Source: Paraphoma chrysanthemicola (taxonomy: Eukaryota; Ascomycota; Dothideomycetes; Pleosporales; Phaeosphaeriaceae). From it: 64,000 bases of DNA. How positions within the stretch are numbered: position 1 is the stretch's first letter; every line of letters starts with the position of its first letter. This document shows, in pieces, positions 42,443 to 53,673 of this stretch. A model generated the notes under the pieces. That model ran no database searches. It worked only from the letters and a program-made list of their open reading frames with translations, and had not been told where the DNA came from. The DNA is taken from NCBI GenBank assembly GCA_020744225.1, contig JAGMWG010000001.1, positions 1,922,001 through 1,986,000 on the forward strand, in the 5' to 3' direction. Made by a program: the position numbers and the translations under genes.

Positions 42443-44319
42443 ATGTCTTTTACCAGCAGCCTTACGGGTCGTGAAAGGTCAAGATGGCCGCCACTCACGC
42501 GCATGCTCATGTCTGGAGAGATGTCAGACGAACGGCCTCGACAATTGACGCGGAAAGAGAAGTTCGATGTATGGATGGTGAACGAAGGCTACCGGAGACT
42601 GTATGTTGTGGATGGATGATATGCGCGACTCAACTGACAGCAACAGCTTCGTCTTTACATTCATAATATTACACGTCATGGTCTTCACATTCGGCATGAT
42701 GAACTATGGGCTGAAGGTATGGCTACCTACACATTCTGGTGCGCATGCGCTTACACCCCGCAGGACAGCTCGATAGGTTCCCGGAATCAATTCGGATTCA
42801 CATTCCCCATAGCCCGTTCGGCAGCTTTAGTGCTGCATGTTGACGTTGCATTCATTCTCTTCCCAGTCTGCAGGAACTTAATATCAATGGCCCGTCGCAC
42901 GCCCTTGAACGACGTAATCCCCTTCGACAAGAACATCACCTTCCATAAATTGGTCGCATGGTCGATCGTATTCTTCTCTTGGGTGCACACAATTGCGCAT
43001 TGGAACAACCTTGCCAGGTTTTCTGCCGGCAACAATCTTGGATTCATGGGCTTCATCTTGGCCAACCTCGCAACTGGACCTGGATGGAGTGGATACGTCA
43101 TGTTATTCGCATTGATGGCCATTGCTCTCACCGCTGCGGAAGGCGCCCGACGAGCCAACTTTGAACGCTTCTGGTACACGCACCACCTCTTCATCGTCTT
43201 CTTCATCTTTTGGTCAATCCACGGTGCATTCTGCATGATCAAGCCCGACTTTGCGCCGTTTTGTGATGGTATTGGTGTCTTCTGGGAGTACTGGATGTAT
43301 GGAGGATTCGCATATCTGGCCGAGCGGATTGCGCGCGAGGTTCGCGGACGGCACAAGACGTACATTTCCAAGGTCATTCAGCACCCGAGCAATGTTTGCG
43401 AGATCCAGATCAAGAAGGAGCATACTAAGACCAGAGCTGGTCAGGTGAGTCCAGAGAATGAAACGAATGCGAGATTCGGACTAACAAGTATAGTACATCT
43501 TCATGTGCTGCCCAGAAGTGTCGATATGGCAATACCATCCGTTTACTCTCACCAGCGCACCAGAAGAGGACTACATCTCCATCCACATGCGCATGGTCGG
43601 CGACTTCACGCGCTCTGTGGGCAAAGCGCTTGGCTGCAATATTGATAAGAAACCCGCGGGCGAGAAGGGCGGTGAAAAGAGCGGAAGCAGCGAGGAAATC
43701 GCACTCCGCCAAATCCTTCCCCGAGTCTACATCGACGGACCCTTCGGTTCAGCTTCCGAAGATGTTTTCAAATTCGAAGTTGCAGTACTGGTCGGTGCCG
43801 GTATTGGTGTCACACCGTTTGCCTCCATCCTCAAGAGCATCTGGTACCGCATGAACTACCCTCAAGGCCGGACGCGTCTTCGTAAAGTCTACTTCTTCTG
43901 GATCTGCAGAGATTTCGGCTCCTTCGAATGGTTCCGATCACTTCTCCTAGCCATTGAAGCACAGGACGTCGATGATCACATTGAGATCCATACCGTAAGT
44001 TTTCATACGCTTATGTATTTGCGCATGCTAACAAATTTGACAGTATCTCACTGCCAAAATCAAAGCCGACGACGCAACCAACATCATGATCAACGACGCA
44101 AACGCAGAACAAGACGCCATCACCGGTCTCCGTGCGCCAACAAACTTCGGCCGTCCAAACTGGGACATGATTTTCAAATCGATCCGCAAAATCCATTCGC
44201 CTGCTGAAGCGGGAGTGTTCTTCTGTGGTCCCAAGGGGCTGGGCTCGACACTGCATGTGAAATGTAACATGTACTCGCAGCCTGGATTCAGTTTTGTGTG
44301 GGGGAAGGAGAACTTTTAA
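42443..44319 (+). CDS. noxB: NADPH oxidase NoxB (Nox2 class of fungi)
   Basis: Membrane enzyme that passes electrons from NADPH through FAD and two hemes to oxygen to make superoxide; in fungi NoxB is needed for ascospore germination and, in pathogens, for penetration. Predicted exons: 42443-42600, 42647-42716, 42764-43444, 43494-43994 and 44044-44319, giving 561 aa. Landmarks: KFDVWMVNEGYRRLF, heme-ligand His in FHKLVAWSIVFFSWVHTIAH and FWYTHHLFIVFF, the FAD motif YHPFTLTSAPEEDY, IDGPFGSASED, GAGIGVTPFASILK, GLRAPTNFGRPNW and the C-terminal FVWGKENF. The KFDVWMVNEG start and TPLNDVIPFDKN place it in the NoxB rather than NoxA class. The N-terminal 35 residues are poorly conserved. No EF hands are seen. 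Confidence 0.96.
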
Positions 44320-45493
44320 GATGCGAGTGGATTTTGTGGATTGGGGAGGACATAGAGGGAAAAGGAACAGGGAGAAGATATCAAGAAGCATTTGCTGAGG
44401 TTGGTTTTGCATCTAGCGATTATTGCCCATGCGCATTATACTACTACTATTGTACATAATTGCCCCCCTCAAGTCGCATTTTGTCTTTTCTTTTAGTTGG
44501 CTGTTATGTTGCTACCACCACCACTTTAGATAATTAGCATGATCAGAAATCGGAGATCGCACTGTGTGCGCCTGATTGGGAAAAAATCACGATATACCAC
44601 AACATCCGTAATCAAATCTAAAAATCAAACAATGAATAATCACAAAAAGTCCCAAATCTCACACGATTATGAAAGGAACACCCAAGTCAAACCCGGCCAA
44701 TCTCAGCCAAGTACAAAATGGCCTGATTCTAAAATATAAGGCAACAATCACGCCCTGTTCCGCGTTTCCGCTCTTGCATAAACCACCATCCTGTCTCCAA
44801 TCCCACCCGCGACACTCCACGCCTCATACCTCCATCCCTCGGTCCTTCGGCACACAACGCAATCCGCGGCGCCCACGGAATTTCTCTTGCACGTGTTCGA
44901 TGTGTCACCGCGTTTCCTCGCGGCACCATGTGCGGACCTCGAAACATTGCGTTCGATGGTCAAGCTTCGGACGTAGCAGAGCCAAGACGTAACGGGGTGG
45001 GGGCGTGGGTCTGCTTGGGAGTGTTTGGGCGAGTCAAAGGTGGTCGAGAGGGGTCAAGCTTTGTGTGAAGGGGTGTGAAGGGAATGCTTGGAGTTGATAA
45101 GACGGGAGGTGGGGTTGTGGGTGGGTACTTGAACGCGCGGTTCATGGAATGGATCGTGTGAGCTGGGAGAAGAGGTTGGAGTTGGTGTGAGGAGTTTGAG
45201 GTAGGTATGTGGGGCACGATAGGATGTATGGAGACATGGGATGTAGGCGTGTACATGGGCGGACGGCATGAGGAAGGTGGCGGCGCATGAGTTGAGGTGG
45301 AGGTTTGGTAAGAGATATTGGAACGATGGACTAGGAAGATGGGTTCATGTATCTTGCTTAATGGCACATGCCATTTGCAGTGTAAGCGATGAACATGAAT
45401 GGTGTCAACAGAGCTTGACGTTGAGCTGCTACTACCTCTTTGGCACTGTACCAAATTTCTTCAGCCTTCCGTAGTGCCGGCCATTATAGTACC
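44320..45493. other. Intergenic region between convergent genes
   Basis: About 1.2 kb separating noxB and the PQQ dehydrogenase 3' ends. Minus-strand frames near 44960-45454 are Ser/Thr/Pro low-complexity without a domain. A G-rich stretch lies around 44995-45250. No gene is called. Confidence 0.5.
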
Positions 45494-47072
45494 TCACGTC
45501 GCTCCACCAATAATCCAAATCTCATTCGTGCTATCACTTGTCATGAACAATCTGCCCTTCTGTCATACTGTCAGCATCCATCGTCCACTTGACGAGTTGG
45601 AGGTCAGAACTCACGCTATCCCAAGCCAGGCCAGCAGGTCTAAAACAGCTATTTGGACAATTCGCATTATTCGCGTTGAACATGATGTTCAACGCCGCAG
45701 TCGTACTTGTGACTGGCTCCTATCCCAGAAACATTGATCAGCATCGATATTAGCGCATACCAATAACTGTCCCTATCTTTCAAAAACCCAAATCCACCAC
45801 TCAACTAAAGAAAGAAAAAGTAACTCACAACAGGCATCCCCGTCGCCTTATTCCACGCCACCCGACTCAAGCGATACCCATCCGCCGGACTGCGATTCCA
45901 ACTCCCGTGAAACGCGATGTACGCTGCGCTCATGTCGGGATTGAACTTGATGTCGAGAGGCGCCGTATGTGCCGGGAAGCATAGTTTCGGAGGCACACGA
46001 TTGGCGCAGACGGATGCGGTGTTGGCAGTACCATGGGCGATGGTGTCGCCGACTTTGAGCTGGGTGTTGAGGGGAGCGGGGAGGACGGATGGGTCCCATA
46101 CGGCATGGCACTTGAAATGATTAGATGGAATATGGGTAGAGATTGAAGACGAACCTCTGGGTAACCGTGGTTGGTTTGGGAGTTTGGTAGGACGGTAGTG
46201 AAGTTTGCGTTTACGTAGCCGTGGAAATTGAGTTCCTCGCAGGGATTGGTGTTGTGGATGTCTTTGCCGTCGCGGGACATGTTGTCCATACCATTATCAA
46301 CAGACCACTTTTGATTTGATTAGCTTCATGTACGTCTGGACTGCTCGAACTGTTGCTGAAGTGGCTTTATAGCAGGTATTGCGGTGTTGAAAATACTTAC
46401 AATTCCACCTTGCCCGTCTTCTCCAACACCTACTGTATTCCTGATTCCCCACGCCAACACCTCTCCACTTGAATACTCAACAGTCGCTCTCTCAATATCT
46501 GCGATCTTGAAGACGCGAATTTGACTCCTTGCTGTCCCGATTTGGCCGGCAGCAGTGTCGCTGTTATCCTGGCTACCTCGCTGAACGAGAAGTAAATCGG
46601 GCCGACCTCTGGGCAAGAGCAGAGTCCGAGTCGAATGCCCGGTCTGTGTCATGCCTTGAATGACTGTCTTCTTGTTGCTTACAGCACCAGTAGTACCGTC
46701 ATAGTCGTAGCTGAAAACGCTAACCAAGCTTGATACGTAGAGCTTCTTGCCGTCGACCGAAAGCGCGATACCATGGTTCAAGGCACTATCAGCAATGAGC
46801 TGTTTGTTGGCTTTGACGCAAACATTTGTACCGCCGTTGTCAGTCAGCTGGATGTAGCGAACACCGTAACCGCCTTGCTCAACCGTGAGGAGGTTTCCTT
46901 GCTTGTCAAATACGAGACTGCGAGGTGTGCGGAGGCCGTTCATTAGCACGCGACCAGAGTAGCCCGAGGCAAACGTTGGCGCTTGTGCTGGGTTGATAGT
47001 AGCACATGTTTGCGCAAAGACACTGGGTGCCAAAGTACCGACTGCAACGAGGACGCTATTGAGACGAACCAT
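45494..47072 (-). CDS. Secreted PQQ-dependent sugar dehydrogenase-like protein (AA12 / sorbosone dehydrogenase family)
   Basis: Predicted exons: 47072-46401, 46307-46155, 46110-45829, 45719-45615 and 45559-45494, all in phase 0, giving 425 aa. The N-terminus MVRLNSVLVAVGTLAPSVFA is a signal peptide. The product is a six-bladed propeller-type glucose/sorbosone dehydrogenase: GLRTPRSLVFDKQGNLLTVE, ALNHGIALSVDGKKLYVSS, LAWGIRNTVGVGEDGQGGI, GMPVEPVT, CFRPAGLAWDSKGRLFMTSD and IWIIGG. Fungal enzymes of this kind oxidise pyranoses using pyrroloquinoline quinone and can feed electrons to lytic polysaccharide monooxygenases (family knowledge). Six or more Cys fit an extracellular protein. The ATG at 47072 was used; the upstream in-frame extension begins with TTG. 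Whether this organism makes PQQ is unknown. Confidence 0.88.
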
Positions 47073-48481
47073 GGCGAGTAATGAGGCACAAATTGGAGTC
47101 GAGGTCGCCGTGGCTCGCTTCAATCGCAGCCAGCACCTTGACAGACTTTAATACTCCGAGGCTCCAAGACTTGCTTGACAAGTAGTGGCGCAAAAGCTTG
47201 CCTACTACCACGTGAATACCGCCTTATCCCTTGTACCATCTTGCGGAATGTAGAAGTCGGTAATTGCACCAATCCATTCCTTACACTTCTCTATACGTGA
47301 AGCTTTGGCCATATAACCCACACTTGCACCTGCCCACAATACGTCCAATAGCCTACAAAGCGGATCAAAAGATAGCGATAACTGGTTGAGAAATATGCCG
47401 ACCCGCTGGGCCAGTATAGTGAAGGGATGCCAAGAAAACGTGGCTCGGAAGGGTATGACGGAGTTTTAATAAAGTACGCCAAGCTCCAGAAACAAGCCGA
47501 TGTGGAAGGTCAAGACTTTTCTTGGAATGCTGGTTGCGCAGGCTGGTTGGCTTGTGTGCTCGCGTGGCTCGTTGTGGTTTGAGGTATATTCGTTAAGCTG
47601 GGTACTTTTGCTAGGATGCCGGGTTTTAAAGTGCCCAGGAATCTGGGGTATAGACATTGAGAGCAATGTCGAATGTTGATCAACCACGAGGACTTCGCTT
47701 ATCGGCATGGTTGGAGGGGCATTTCTGGTGTTTAATCTCCTTGATCTACAAAATGTCGCTTGCTTGAGATCTTTTTGACGATGCAGCCGTCACGAATGCG
47801 GAGAAACGCTTCAACAAAACTAACTCTTTCCATCTCTTGCGTTTGGAGATCGGAAATCAAATCCGCAACACTCCGCTGGCATCCGATGATCAACCAAAGT
47901 AGAAGGTTAGCTCATGGTTCTCAACACTTCCTCCTGCGGAGCTTTGACAGATTAGCGGAGATAGCTAAAGACCTAACATGTCATACCGCCCCAACGAGAA
48001 GACCCAGAAGTGTCTTACATCCCTCCATAATCCATTGGATGCGTGATTGTGGTGGCTACATAGGTGGAAGAGGCTGCACACCGCTGCGACCCTGTTGCGA
48101 CAGATTTGGCCTGGAGGACTACATTGAGCAACAAGCATGGTCCATGTTGGTAGAAAGACCGCTAATGAGTAGCACAAATAGACAAAGCAGAAGTCATGAG
48201 GCGGGATCAAGTCCGATGGACGGACTTTGCTGTTTATATTTGCGTATAGACGCACATCAGTGCTAGTGCAATATCGCCTGTTGCTGACGGTTGAGCTTGA
48301 TCATTGCTCTACAGCTGGGGTATATCATGAGCTTCCAGGGCTCGACTGCTGTTGCTGGGACGTTTGCACACATGACAGAGTGCCGTTCCGGATGTCATAT
48401 CCTTCCAACGCCGATGCCAGCTTTTGACCCTCTAACTTTCGTGACCCATAACCTCGTATCTGCATTCATGTTTTCAGTCGC
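47073..48481. other. Intergenic region
   Basis: About 1.4 kb between two minus-strand genes. No recognisable coding feature; it includes the PQQ dehydrogenase promoter. Confidence 0.5.
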
Positions 48482-49470
48482 TCATGCAGGCTGCTCGTAT
48501 GCCCTCTTGATGACTCTTGAAAATTCTGCCCGTACTGTTAGCGAGTGGGCGAAATATTGTGTGAGAGCTACTTACGATCAAACTTGACATTCTCCCTCAC
48601 AACTGTGCCCTTGGCCTCATTATCCTTGTTGATTGGCACTTTGATCTTGGCACCGTCGATGGTCCAGCCGCATACGCTGCCAACGAAGTGGTCGAAGTCG
48701 CTTCCGTCCAGGCTCAACCACGACTCCAGTATGCTCCTGTCGACTTCTCGTACGGCTTGGCTGACTGTGGCGGCGATTCGCACACGCATGAGCTCCTCGA
48801 ATCCGGACACATCGGCGATGAGGTCGGCGTAGAGGTCGTCTGAATCGAGGGTGGACCAAAAGGTAGAATAATCAGCACCCTCAAGCAGATTCCTCAGCTC
48901 ATTGAGTTTCTGGACTGCTTCCGACAGAGGCGCATCACCAGCGGCAGGGTTGTGTGCTGATGAGTTGAGAGGTGCGAGGACGTGGCTGGGGAGAAGCGAG
49001 AGGCCGAGGGAGAAGTCGGGGTTTGGGAACATGGTGAGAGCCTTGACGAGGATATTGGTGACAGTCTCGTCGCGGGAGAGGTGCGGGTTGAATTGGTAGC
49101 TGTGGTGTCCATGTCAGTAGATGAAGCAGACGAGTAAGACACGGTGTTGGCCAATAGTAAGGAGTCGCGTTCAGATAGAGCTAATAATTCAACTTCAGTG
49201 GGCGGAGTGATTCAAGCCCCATCCCTCGGGTAATAGGAAACGTTGTGGTTACTTGTTCATCATGCAACATATGAGAGATGGAGAAATGGTGGCTACGTAC
49301 AGCTTGAGTAAGGCAAGGTTGGCGTAGCAGTCGTACGTCTGGCTCTCGCACTGCTGCATGACATAGTCCTGGAAGACGCCCGTCGTCTCGGGGTTGTACC
49401 GATCGAGGCCATCGAGGATCTGCTGTATGTGCTCGGGCCGCTCGGGCGCGAAGTCGTATGCGGCTCCCAT
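48482..49470 (-). CDS. Translation initiation factor eIF3 subunit K
   Basis: Component of the eIF3 complex that brings mRNA to the 40S ribosome in the cytoplasm. Predicted exons: 49470-49301, 49099-48576 and 48525-48482, giving 245 aa. The N-terminus MGAAYDFAPERPEHIQQILD and DRYNPETTGVFQDYVMQQC match the family, as do CYANLALLKLYQFNPH, TNILVKALTMFPNPDFSL and DLIADVSGFEELMRVRI (PCI-like helical repeat). The end VRENVKFDQFSRVIKRAYEQ is also typical. The first intron is long for this window (201 nt). The gene diverges from the Tsr4 gene across 183 bp. Confidence 0.95.
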
Positions 49471-49653
49471 GGTGGTGGTGGTGGTTGCGCGGGGGTGGTT
49501 GGTGTTGAAGACTTTGTCAATTTGAGCGCACGGTGGGGGAAGTCGCGTTTCGCACGAGCCACAGCAGCCACTTCACAGCCACATTTTGTTCCCCGCCATA
49601 ACTTTTTTTGGTGCCGCGAAGTGGGACGCGGACAAGACAACCACAGTGCAGTA
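49471..49653. promoter_or_regulatory. Compact bidirectional promoter between eIF3k and Tsr4
   Basis: Only 183 bp separate two divergent start codons of a translation factor and a ribosome-assembly factor. It contains a GGTGGTGGTGG run next to the eIF3k start and CCGCCATAACTTTTTTTGG in the middle. Confidence 0.7.
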
Positions 49654-50980
49654 ATGGCGCCATATGATAGCGATTCCTCAGACGACGGCGAGAACTACAC
49701 CGAAACGAACGTACTTCTGGGCTACGCGACCCAGGACACGACCAGCGACGCAGTGTCGCATCTTGGAGGGACTCCAGTATGTCTTGCTCCGCCCTGCACA
49801 AATATCTTCGCTGATAGAGAGCGCATAGACATGGCTAGACGATAAGACGGCGCCATCAGGCGCACTCGCAAAGTGCAAAGTATGCAACGGACTACTCAGT
49901 CTCCTCATCGAGCTCAACGGTGACATGCCTGAGCATTTCCCTGGACACGAGCGCCGATTATACATTTGGAGCTGTCGTAGAAAGACATGCAGGAGGAAGG
50001 AGGGCAGTGTGCGCGGTGTACGGAGCGTCCGTATAGCAAAAGGCGCGAGTCGTGTTGCCCAGGGCAAAGCCCCAAAACCTGAGCCCAAGCAGGAGGAAAA
50101 GCCGCAACCAAAAATCGGAGAGGCATTATTTGGCGCAACGAACGGCGCGAGCTCTGCGACGCCGGCAAACCCCTTCTCGAATCCGTTCTCCTCCAAGCCG
50201 GCTGGTACGGCCTCTCCGAATCCGTTCTCATCGACGCCCGCGCCCGCCTCCACACCAGCGCCCTCCACGCCAGCCATTTCCGTAAGCGATGCGACCACAA
50301 CTCTGTCAGAGACATTTGCTTCCAAAGTTCGGTTATCTTCACCACTCGCAGACCAGCCTCCCCGACCGCACGAACCATGGCCAGCAGACTCGGCTTTCCC
50401 CGAGCCGTTCCCACGTTACCACCTTGACGCAGAGTACGAGGCTCTCGATGCGCCCTCGACTCCAGAAATACCTGCAAATGCACGAATGGATATAGAGGCG
50501 GAAGGATCTGGAAGTGGTGGTGGGAAGGAAGACAAGGAGATATATGAAAGCTCCATCGACAAGACCTTCCAGAAGTTCGCAGACCGTATTGGACAGAATC
50601 CGGAGCAGGTGCTTCGATACGAGTTCAAAGGAAAGCCGCTGCTATACAGCGACACGGATGCCATCGGCAAGCTCTTGGGTCCACACTCGGAAAATGCGTC
50701 ATCATCGCATGCGAAGATTACAACAGCAGGCTCAAGAAGCGGATCAGGCCTGCCGCGGTGCAACATGTGCGGCGCAGACAGAGTCTTTGAGCTCCAACTG
50801 ACACCTCATGCCATTACCGAGCTCGAGGCTGAGGAGATGAGCATCGACGGCATGGAATGGGGCACCATCATCCTGGGAGTATGTAGTAAAGACTGCAAGC
50901 CCAACGATGTCGATGAGGAAGAGGTCGCATACATTGAGGAATGGGTCGGCGTGCAATGGGAAGAAGTCGCAAGAAAGTAG
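49654..50980 (+). CDS. PDCD2 / Tsr4-like ribosome assembly protein, 424 aa
   Basis: Predicted exons: 49654-49776 and 49829-50980, with a 52-nt intron (GTATGT donor). The product begins with an acidic ENYTETNVLLGYATQ segment, then HLGGTPTWLDD, a Cys-rich block CKVCNGLLSLLIELN and HERRLYIWSCRRKTC, all typical of the PDCD2 N-terminal zinc module. A Pro/Ser/Ala linker (residues 120-200) precedes the C-terminal PDCD2_C domain (EQVLRYEFKGKPL, CNMCGADRVFELQL, MEWGTIILGVCSKDC). Family members act as chaperones for ribosomal protein uS5/Rps2 during small-subunit assembly (established for Tsr4). Pairs with eIF3k in a head-to-head arrangement. Confidence 0.92.
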
Positions 50981-51345
50981 TGTTGCATAACAAACAAAGT
51001 CACACTCTGCGTCACATTGAACTCCACCTCGTCAAGTGCGCCCAGTACATGTTGAAAAATGATGAAGTTGCGATTACCGATACACTACTCCTACGCCGGG
51101 TATATATATGTCTGACTCGTTCCGAGTCTGTAATACAATCATGAAGTCGTAAACTCGTTTTCCATCGTAAATCATTAACCGCCGTGACGACAACCCAAAA
51201 ACAAAAGAAACCTCAAAGCAAAAGACAAAAGGAAAGACTAAAGGACAAAACAAGACGCCAAACAGCCCAGACATGATCAAAACAAGAAAGGAAAAACTTA
51301 CACATAATCACCACACGACGTCACTCTCCTTTACACTTACCACCA
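50981..51345. other. 3' intergenic between convergent genes
   Basis: 365 bp, A-rich near the middle (CAAAAACAAAAGAAACC). No gene is seen. Confidence 0.5.
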
Positions 51346-52883
51346 CTACGCCACAACAACCCCTCCATCACCCCTCCTCATCCACCTGAACAACCCTTTC
51401 TTCCCCTTCCCATCCCTCCCATCTCTCCCCTCTCTATCTCTATCCCCCCTCGCACCCTTCCCGTCTTCAACCCCTCCACTCCCCATCAAAGCAGCCTCAT
51501 TATTCAGTCTCTCCGCCTCTTCCCAATCCCATTTCTCCGTCCAATTGCGCATGGGAATCTCGCCTAGCTTGGTACTATCCGACGCAAAAGTATACGCGCT
51601 AGGCGTGATTTTGTCGAGTCTGCGGCGCGTCGGACTCGATACAACAGGTGGTGGGGGAGGAGAGTGTTTTGGTTGGAGGAGGGGTAAGGGGTGTGATGGT
51701 GGAGGGGATGGTGCTTTTGGTAGCGACGATGTCTGCGTGTCTTTTTTATGGCTGTTGTGGTGTGTATGTTGTCCCGTCGAGGGTTTGCGTGGTGTTGGTG
51801 TGAAGGTTGGAAGTTTGGGGGCGGGGAGGTGGAGATGTTCTTGTGGGATATAGGGATACTGGTACTGCGGCTGGTATTTCATGTGTTCGGGCCATGTAGT
51901 TGGTCGCGGATCATGCACGTTGAAAGAGTCTTTGCGGCGGCGTCCACTGCCCGCAAGAGGTGGTGTGGGTCCGCCTAGCACGCCGTGGATGATGCCGTTG
52001 GTCTCGATTTCGAAGGGTGATTCGGCAATGTACAGTGGAAGAGGCGAGGCTAGGGGCGATGTGTATGCTGAAGTCTGTGGGGAGGAGGATTTGGATGATG
52101 AGGAGCTGCTCGTGCTGGACTTGCGCGTCGCCTTGGGTCGCATGACGACGAGCTGGGGATGGGTCGAGGACTTCAGTGGCATGCGAGTTATAGTTGGACC
52201 AGTAGGTCGATGACGAGTCTGGGCATGTTTTCGCTTGTCCTTGGACGAGGATGTACTACTCCTTGAAGAGCAGTCTGCGTGCTTCTTGCTTCCGCATTTG
52301 GCACATGGTTGGCTGAGTTGATGAAGTTGCAATTGCGATTCGCTGAGGCGTTGGTAGAGCTGGGTCATGCTTCTCAGTGCTTCCTTGCGGGAAGCATCAG
52401 ATAAATTGGTGAGGGATTTGTAGTCTATGTTGAGAGGAGATTTGCTCCCTTTCTGATCATGGTTCAGGAAGCTTGCGATGATGGCAACAAGTCCTGTATT
52501 TAGCTTGATGAGGGTTTCGGCGAGCGATGCATGTGCGATTGCTGTAGGTAGTGATCAGCACCGTGACACCTGCTTATTATGTCCGTCGATGCATGCTTAC
52601 CGTCACCTTGCGCGAAACGAGGACCGGTCTGTGAGTAGAACGTATCATAATTCTCCGCTAGCTCTTGTGGACCTCTCCGCAGCGACTTGGAGAGTTGAAG
52701 CTCCTCACTCGTCACCGCGTCCGCTACTTGATTTTCCTTCCGTGCCTTCTTCTTTCTCCGACGTTCTCGCAGCCTCTTGAACACATTGAAACCATTTGAG
52801 AATGCTTGTATGAGATTGGAGACACAATTTGAGACCTCAGCTTCTTCGGCCTTGTGCGCCTTCTGTTCGAGCTTGACCGCCAT
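51346..52883 (-). CDS. Unrecognised fungal protein with helical N-terminus and Ser/Pro-rich tail, 492 aa
   Basis: Predicted exons: 52883-52601 and 52541-51346, with a 59-nt intron in phase. The N-terminal 130 residues are charged and helical, containing RLRERRRKKKARKE (a possible nuclear signal) and EELQLSKSLRRGPQELAENY, which resembles an N-terminal helical region found in several fungal proteins. A short CAKCGSKKHADC could bind zinc. The rest is low complexity with Ser runs and Pro-rich stretches (SPPPSHPLPLL, SPPPPPVVSSP) and an acidic/Gly C-terminus. Start at ATG 52883; an upstream in-frame start would be TTG. I assign no function. Confidence 0.7.
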
Positions 52884-53673
52884 CGCTAAAACGCAAGACA
52901 AAGCAAATCAAATGAGAACAATGCAGAAAAGAGGAAATCACACCGAATATAAACGTCGAAATAGAATGTGTGTTGGCTAAGGTGTCACTAGCGAAGGTAA
53001 AAGAGTCATCGTTCACAAGCCGCTCTCGCGTGGAAGATCGTACTCGGCCTCAGTTTAAGTCAAGCCGCTCGCCAGCGCGGCGGCCTGGCCTGTCGTTCCG
53101 GCCCATGTGCATCCTGCGCCCCGGTGCGTTCCTGCATCTTTAACTGGGTGCTACCCATCACCCTCGCACGTTGCGGGCGCCGTTTCAAACTTGCGATGCG
53201 CGTAGCCGCCGCGGTGTGCTGTCTTGGACGCTGTCTTCGGTGTGACTGGCTGGCGTCGTTCCGCAATCCTGGACTAGTGCGACTAGAGTGCCTTGATAGC
53301 TCCGCATTCAAGCTTTCGAGTGGAGGACGCACAGCGTGCATATAAACTGCATAACAGTTGTCCAGTGTGCGGTGGTGCGTTGAAGCCCTGTGAATTCATG
53401 TTTGTCGAGTGGAGGAAAGCTCATGCAGGACGAGAAAGGGCGTTGCTAAGGAAGAGGGGAAGGGCCACTCGCCCGACCTTCCAAGCGAACGGTGTGCTGC
53501 ACTTGCAGATGCAACGAGTGGACGAAAGACACGATTGAGTCGCGGAGTGTTCTTTGCTGTGTTTCAAGATCATATTTCCACACTAAGAATATTGACCTGA
53601 TTTCCCAAGGTCACTCATTCCTTACCCAGACGCCGCGCTATGCTATGCAAATGTTCATCCCATGATCCTAGTC
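52884..53673. other. Intergenic region
   Basis: About 790 bp between two minus-strand genes, the promoter side of the 492-aa gene and the 3' side of hrd1. No coding feature was recognised. Confidence 0.5.

Noticed and set aside
44960..45454. 164-codon Ser/Thr/Pro-rich minus-strand ORF
   Set aside because: Low-complexity antisense of a G-rich stretch; ORF length can be explained by base composition.
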